DNA of 64,000 bases from Macrotrachela quadricornifera (taxonomy: Eukaryota; Rotifera; Eurotatoria; Philodinida; Philodinidae). The notes under the pieces are model-generated. The model saw only the letters and a list, made by a program, of their open reading frames with translations. It was not told where the DNA came from and did no database searches. Shown in pieces: positions 57,679 through 64,000 of the stretch; the first letter of the stretch is position 1, and every line of letters starts with the position of its first letter. The position numbers and the translations under genes are program-made. The DNA lies in assembly GCA_022393335.1 (NCBI GenBank), contig JAJEKB010021677.1, forward strand, positions 111,198 to 175,197, written 5' to 3'.

Positions 57679-59806
57679 TATTTATCTATTCTTCGAAAAA
57701 AATAAAATAAAATGTTTTAATAGAAATCATATATTTATTGAGAATACAAATAAATTAGCATTTACTCATAAGATACATTATAAACATAATAGATTTATCA
57801 TTAAATTCTAGAATTTGCATTTTTGTACTAATATGAAAATTTTCAGAAATAAAACAATACAAGAAATCCAAATAATAGCAGATTGATAATGCCTAATAAA
57901 ATGTAATTGTCAAAATTTGTAATACAAATTATAGGATATAATCAAGATATCAATATTATTAAAGAAAAACGAAAAACTATGACAATAAAAAGAATTCAAT
58001 ATTGCACCAATCAAATTAGTATTCTATATTTGTTAAACGATCGGCAGTATTTTGATATACAATTTGCTTTTTGTGTACTCAAAAAGTGAGTACACATATA
58101 GAATCGGTCAGTGTGTCCGTCCGTTTACACGATAACTCTTCACAATTACATTCCATTAAGCTGAAATTTTGTGTACACAATTGTCTTATCAATATCTCGG
58201 TCGAGTTCGAAGATGAGAAGGATCCGTCAAGAAATGACTGAGTTATCGAAAAAATTGTCATTATTCAATAGACCATCCCTGAGGGGGGGTACAGGGATTT
58301 TCTCAAAAAAATTTTTTTTCTCAGAACTATCTAAAATATATATGAATCGACTCGGTTTTTAATGTTGATTCCGAATATGATATTAATTTTGAATGAAATC
58401 GTAGTTTTTTAAGTGAAAGTCGCCTAAACAGGGTCCCAAAATGCACAAAATCCGTATCCTGAGGCCAGTGTACCTAAATATTTCTCAGGTGACTAGCGGT
58501 TTTGGGCTGTTCTAGATGCATGATTTTGTCGCAACTAAAAAGAGTTATAAAATGGAAAAAATTCGAACTCGATAGCTATTTATATTGGGGGATTATTATG
58601 AAAACTAGCTATACTCTGTGCAAATTGCACGGTTTTTTAATTTTCTTTAAAGAAAAGATTTATCATAATCAAAATAAAACTTCAACTATCATATACCATT
58701 AGATAGAGAATTTCATGGGCTCCAAAGTAACGCTAAGTTATAGAGGTAAATAAGTTGCGGACAAGATTCCCTCTGTATGACAGTGTCGATAAACTATGAA
58801 AAACTCATATATTTTGACAATGCGTCAGTGTGATATTTGTTTGTTTTCCATATTACTAATACCAATTTTTCCAGGGTAGATAGAACTCGTTAAGAGCTAT
58901 AAAATGATGCAAAATAATAGGGATAGATATGCTGCGGTTGATATTTATTCAATATCACACTTGCGAAAAACCATGAAAAAGCCATATACCTTAATAGTGT
59001 GTCTGTGCGATGTTCGTTTGTTCCCGATAGAGCCAACCTTATTTTTATGTACTCGAAAAGTGAAGTTCACGATAGATTGATTTTGATCAATCTATCTAAA
59101 ACAAATTCATCATTGAGCGCACTAAGGAACTGTCCCTTAGGCTGTGCGGATGCCCTCTTTTTGCCAGATAAGACGTGGTGAGGAGTTAGTTCGGGAGACT
59201 TTATTTATCTGCATAAATAAAAATTTCCTCTTCTGATTAAAGCTCGTTTCAAATTATATTTCATATTATAAACACATGTTAATTAAGTGAAAGCATGGTA
59301 GAAGTTGTTGAGGGTTATCTTGAAAAGGTAAAAGAGGATCATAATGAGTACCGTTGTAATAGATACAAAATCCTAACTTATTCATAAATAAATTCACCGT
59401 TTTCTGAAGAAAATAAACAAAAACTAAAGAAAATCAAAGCAAGAATTATTGTGTATAGTGAATATTTTTTCTAATCAATAATAATTTACAGACTCATAAG
59501 TTACCTAGACTAGATCAACTTAAAATTTTCAGATCCGGATCCGACGGGCTCTACTCGATACATTCTTGGATAACTCATCTCTCTTATTCAGTTTTTGAAG
59601 TGTATATAACTCTCGGATTTAAATCCGAGGTTTCCGTGTTTATTTATTTTTAAAATGAATTAATATTATTGTATTGACAATTAATGAAAAAAAAAAGAAA
59701 AAGAAATATATTTAAGTTAAAGAATAAGTTTATTTTAAAAAGATCAAAACACATGACATAATTGAAGAATTATTTGACAAAATAAAAACAAAAAAAGAAA
59801 AAACTG
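57679..59806. other. intergenic DNA with repeat remnants and hairpins
   Basis: From about 58075 to 59180 the texture changes to that of mobile-element debris. GTGTACTCAAAAAGTGAGTACAC forms a 9-bp-stem hairpin at 58074-58096. Related phrases (GTCAGTGTGTCCGTCCG, GCGTCAGTGTGATATTTGTT, GTGTCTGTGCGATGTTCGTT) recur near 58110, 58825 and 59000. A perfect 18-bp palindrome, CTCGGATTTAAATCCGAG, lies at 59612-59629. No gene recognised. Confidence 0.4.
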
Positions 59807-62800
59807 TTAATTGGATGAAGGTTGAGGTTTTGATAACCATTGTTTACCTTGATTAATTGTCCCCATAACTGAACTAAATATGGAATTTTTTGCTTGTCCA
59901 AGTACTTTAGTTGCTGCTCGAGATTTTTCACCAACAAATTGTGATGTATCTTCAAATGCTCCTTTTAATTTTCGACCAGTTTCAGTATCATCAAGAACAC
60001 TATAATAATTTTAAATTTTTAAATATTTTATTTTTTAAAAAAATATAAAATACTTACTGAGCAACACGTAATTTAACATCAGTTACATTGAGCTGTCCTG
60101 CTTGTGGATGTCTATATATAAATTGTGAAAAAAAAAAATTTTATATTAAATAAATAAATAAATAAAACCTTGGAACAATTTGATCAAAATGTGGATATGG
60201 ACCTTTAGATTGCCATAGACGAAATGCATTTGTTAATTGAAAAGATTTTACAAATGATGAATTAAAATCATTCATTGCTTCCTCATCTATTCATTAAATA
60301 TATATATATATATATATTTAATTTAAAAATTTAAACTAACTAGGTGTACGAGCAACAGCTAATAATGATAAAAAATAACTTGTAAATAAACGACGAATTT
60401 CTTCTTCACTTTGAACAACTAGATTTATAAAATAAAAAATAAAAAAATTTAATTAAAAAGATAATAACAAACCTGATTGTGAATCTTCAAATAATTGAGT
60501 AAATCTTAAATCTGCAGTTGTTAATTGTAATTGTTGTTTTAATTGTAATGATTGAATAATAAAATCTTCATCATTATCAAGTATAATTAAATCAATATTA
60601 TTCTGTTGACGAAATAAACCATTACTTGCACCAATTATATATGAATATATATTAGAATTATTTATTAAATCAAGAGAATGTATTGATAAATATGGATGAA
60701 GAAGATTATTCTAAAATAATTTTTATTTTTAAAAAGAAAAAAAATAAAATAAAGTTATTACTTTTTTAAATAATTCAATTGGAAATTGAAATTGATCTAA
60801 ATGAGTTAAATCTTGAGAATAATTATATGTTATTAATGAGTTTGTTGATGTTAAACGATTAAATGTATCACTTAATTTATGTGTTATAGATGTTGCATGT
60901 TTTAAAAAATTTGTTTTATTTTCTTCATCTGTTTTATTTTGTTCAATATCATTTGATGTTATTGAAGATTGTTCATCATCATCATTAACATCATTATCAT
61001 CATCATCTGCAGTTACTTTTAATGTTTTTAATTTAATTCTATCAAAATCTAATTGTTTATCATCAATTCTTGAAAATACAATATCTTCATTTTCATTTAA
61101 ACTTATTTCATTTTCCAAATTTAATTCTTCACCAATTAATGTACATTCATTTAGACCATTTTCAATTAATTCTTTTAAATAAAAAGAAAGTTTTTTTTTC
61201 TCATCATAAATATACATTATTTATGATTGAATAGAAATATAAAAGGATGTTTTAGAAATTTTAAATTACCTATCATTTAAGTGATTAGTAGACATACACG
61301 GAATTCGAACTTAGTATAGAGCAAAAGCTTTTTCTATGGAATAAAAACTGAAAACTGCTACCGATCCAAGATTATCCGGTTCGTTTTCGGTCTCTAATAG
61401 ATATTGCCTGTAAACATTTTTTAGTTCTCTTTCTCGTAGAGTAGAGTCTTACAAACATAAATTGTCTGCTTGCTTGCTTGTGTGTCCGCAGAGGGTCAAA
61501 AAACATAAGGGTAACCGGGATCGAGGAATTCGAATCTGAAGCCAGTTTTCTAAAAGTTTTTTGAAGCTCAATATTATAAATAAACGACAAATTTTTAACA
61601 AAAAATATTTGTTTTTATGAGGTTTGGGCAAAGGCAGTTAATATCCAGGAACTTGAATCTGACTTCGGTTTTTTTAATTTTACAAATGAATAGCTTGACA
61701 GTGGTTTAGAAACATGATTTCTACGAGATAGAGCTGAGCGAGTCTTTAGACGAGCGCTACTTGTTTGTTAAAAGCTTTGACTTGGTTCGATTTCAAATTA
61801 ATGCAAATCATATCCGTCTATGATATAAGATGAATGAATTTCTTTATAAGAATTTCCGATTGTTTTTAATGAATAAAGGCAGAAAAAAATGCGGTAGAAA
61901 GTCGAGCACGTTTATCTCCGTTCTTTTCATACATTAACATCGACATTCTTGAGAAACAGAAATAGAATTTTTAAAGAAGAATAAAAACTAACCAGGAACT
62001 AATGAGACTAGACTCATTATTGTTTTAACTAAATTTTCAATTGGTGATAACATAAATAATACCTATACAAGAAAAAAAGAAGTAATTATAAGAAATAAAT
62101 AAATAAAAAATCCAACTTTTTTTTGTAATAAAAGAAGTTTAAAAAGAATAAGCGTTTTTCGACGATAACGAATAACAAGATCACGAGCTGAATAATATTG
62201 CAAATCAAATTTTGGAGGATTTTTATTTAAATTATCAACAAATTCTTGAAAAATTATTCTATTATTAAAATCTTTTTGTTGAAAATATTTTTCAGTTATT
62301 AATTCAAGTTCATCACTAACATTTCCATAAACAGGCTAAAGAAAAAAAAATTTTTCTATTTAATATTAAAAATAGAAAAAAAAAATAAAATTTTTTTTAC
62401 TCGACGTAAAAGAAGACATATACTTTTTTGAATTGAATTTCGTGTAACATCAGCTTCTTTATTTGTTACACTCTAAATTTAAACAAAAATAATTTAAATT
62501 TTAAAATAATAAATAAACAAACATTTGCATCAATTTGTCTATATGATGCAACACAAAATAATGTATGATGATAATTATCTTCATCATCAAGTGATGGAAT
62601 ATGAAAATAAATTAAATCTTTTTCACGATTATGTACACCATCTGGTAATGCTAATGCACTTATATTTGACCAACGTTCATCAATTGGTTCATTTAATAAT
62701 GGATAACTATATTCAATCTATACAATTTTATTATTATTAATTAAAAAGAAAAATAAATATTCTTTTTTAAAAATACCTGATGACCTTTTTTATGATGAAA

Positions 62801-62863
62801 TCCTACAACAATAAGATGAACAACTAATGATGTTGGAGATAAAGGTGTTTCTTCTACAAGCAT
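59807..62863 (-). CDS. AVL9: AVL9 homolog (DENN-related late secretory protein), multi-exon
   Basis: The start exon (62777-62863) encodes VVHLIVVGFHHKKGHQ and the next (62523-62717) IEYSYPLLNEP...LALPDGVHNREKDLIYFHIP...CVASYRQIDAN. Both match the opening of AVL9. Later exons give SVTNKEADVTRNSIQKSIC, PVYGNVSDELELITEKYF, SARDLVIRYRRKTLILFKLL and VLFMLSPIENLVKTIMSL. An acidic, low-complexity insert (near 61000) follows, then FQFPIELF, LQLTTADLRFTQLF and the terminal FRLWQSKGPYPHFDQIVPRH...QAGQLNVTDVKLRVAQ. It ends WLSKPQPSSN. AVL9 proteins are DENN-like and act in Golgi-to-surface transport and cell polarity. One intron (about 61220-61988) carries a mobile element. The gene follows the TLDc gene by 86 bp on the same strand. 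Confidence 0.9.
61427..61764. mobile_element. CTCGTAGA-terminal repeat element, copy 3 (in AVL9 intron)
   Basis: It starts CTCTTTCTCGTAGA (61427-61440), has inverted CTACGAGATAGAG at 61721 and ends in the tail CTGAGCGAGTCTTTAGACGA. It contains two internal units, against three in the copy at 42160. It lies in an intron of AVL9. Confidence 0.65.
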
Positions 62864-62949
62864 ATCTAAAATTAATTTTAAAAAAAAATCTTTTCGTTTT
62901 GTTACTGTTTAGTTTTAAAGTTAAAAAAAAATAAAAATAAAAAACTAAG
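62864..62949 (-). promoter_or_regulatory. 86-bp intercistronic gap with 3' splice-site signal before AVL9
   Basis: Read on the minus strand, the gap after the TLDc stop is T-rich and ends AAATTAATTTTAG just two bases before the AVL9 ATG. A polypyrimidine-like tract plus AG directly ahead of a start codon is what a spliced-leader acceptor looks like. Bdelloids are known to use SL trans-splicing. No separate promoter is visible. Confidence 0.4.
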
Positions 62950-63915
62950 TTAATGATAAACTTCAATATCATGAATAAAAAATTGTTGTTGACCAGCTAA
63001 GGCTTTACATGTTAAACCAGTTGGATCACGATAAGATGAAGGTAATTTTGAATATGATTCTTCAATAATATCACATTGTGAACAAATAAATAAATCAGCA
63101 CCACGACCAAATGTTGGACCATAATTTGGTGCATTCCAAATAGCATATTTACTATTTCGATCAATTAACGAATATTTTACTGATGAATTTGATGAAAATG
63201 AAAATAAAAATGCATGTGGATCACTTATAAAATCCAAAAATTCTTCCTTGACGTGTACGAACAACTGTTATTGTTGGACCTTGATTATCACATAAACGAT
63301 GAAAATCTTTTGCATTAAAACCATCACGACTTCCTTTATATAATAAATGCCATTCATTATTTAAACTTTTAACATTCCAACTTAATAATTTATTCCATTG
63401 TGTTGTATTTAATAATGAACCTTCTGTCTAAAATTATATGTATATATATATTTTAATATAAAATAAAAATGATATTTTACTGAATGAAAACGATTTTTTA
63501 TTTGAAATGATTGTTTTGATCCATGAATAACCATTTGAAAAATAGATCGACGTGGTACAACATGATCTTCATCAGTTTTATATTCATCTGTTGTTGATAA
63601 TTCTAAAAATGGTCTTACACTATTAACTTGTTCATTAACAGATTTAACAATATTTGAATCACATAAAACATCATCACAACAAGTTGAACCTGATGATGAA
63701 AAACAATTTGAATTTAATGGTGAATTTAATTCATTATCTTCTTTTATTTTATCATTTGAATTTGTTGGACTTATTTCATTAATTAATGATGTTGAATAAT
63801 CTCCTCGATATACTAATTATTTTAAATTAATAATAATAAAATATATATATAGTATTTTATTTTAAAACTCACATTGTTGATCAAGAGCCATCCGGTGCAT
63901 AATTGTTTTATTCAT
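62950..63915 (-). pseudogene. TLDc-domain protein gene with an internal deletion/frameshift
   Basis: Three exons (63873-63915, 63481-63812, 62950-63427). The N-terminal part is Ser/Asn-rich with no known domain. The TLDc domain then begins: LLYKGSRDGFNAKDFHRLCD, QGPTITVVRTRQGRIFG. In this frame a TGA follows at 63221-63223, giving a 193-residue product. The rest of the domain (SDPHAFLFSF, KYAIWNAPNYGPTFGRGADLFI, QQQFFIHDIEVYH) is intact but in another frame. The usual dozen or so residues between RIFGG and the DPNAFLF motif are missing. The simplest reading is a small deletion of a length not divisible by three near 63235-63245. TLDc proteins protect against oxidative stress or regulate V-ATPase. 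An assembly error is possible, since the remainder is well kept. ATGs at 63915, 63900 and 63891 are in frame. Confidence 0.7.
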
Positions 63916-64000
63916 TTATATATTTAAAAGAATCATCATTTTACCTAAACTGTCATTTATTAAATTATATCTACCAATCTTTATAGTTCAAAATGATATT

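Overview
The window looks like animal genomic DNA, most likely from a bdelloid rotifer (Rotaria/Adineta-like). The evidence is the strong AT bias, very short introns (about 49-60 bp) in most spliced genes, and the gene repertoire: intronless proteins joining an arginine-type ADP-ribosyltransferase (ART) domain to kinesin-light-chain-like TPR repeats, a divergent rhodopsin-like GPCR, animal MAO-type amine oxidase, NCS, TTLL, TADA2B, AVL9 and TLDc homologs. The species assignment is inference from gene content. A run of exactly 10 N at 37509-37518 shows that this is a scaffold with at least one assembly gap.

Layout. 1-21.2 kb is gene-poor and repeat-rich. It holds a decayed 3' part of a class V myosin gene (about 9.04-10.5 kb, minus strand), three structured DNA-transposon remnants (a foldback with TAA target duplication at 5.94-6.56 kb, a near-perfect 615-bp foldback with TA duplication at 10.56-11.17 kb, and a piggyBac-like TTAA element at 19.58-19.88 kb), a block of diverged ~325-bp direct repeats (12.84-13.87 kb), and a 2.4-kb tandem array of a 93-bp unit (15.8-18.24 kb). 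That array sits in what may be the intron of a small secreted-protein gene. 21.2-30.4 kb has a two-EF-hand protein, a 7TM receptor and a divergent pair of small secreted-protein genes. 33.7-37.9 kb carries the first ART-TPR gene, perhaps with a 2-kb 5'UTR intron.

40.7-63.9 kb is the gene-dense part. It holds an MAO-like amine oxidase, two tandem 190-residue-type neuronal calcium sensor genes produced by a local segmental duplication that also copied the 3' end of the neighbouring TTLL10-like gene, the TTLL gene itself (with an in-frame TAG), a TADA2B/Ada2 SAGA subunit, the second ART-TPR gene, AVL9, and a TLDc gene with an internal frameshift. Small DNA elements sit in introns of the TADA2B and AVL9 genes.

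How they work together: the genes do not form one pathway. The most notable pairs are (i) two ART-TPR paralogs, one with a complete R-S-ExE triad and one whose ExE is replaced, suggesting an enzyme/pseudoenzyme divergence; (ii) two calcium sensors, of which one has lost the N-myristoylation glycine and the CPxG signature; (iii) TLDc and AVL9, separated by 86 bp in the same orientation with a 3' splice-site-like sequence just before the AVL9 start, as expected for an SL trans-spliced operon. Splice models were built by eye from GT-AG sites and reading phase and are unverified.
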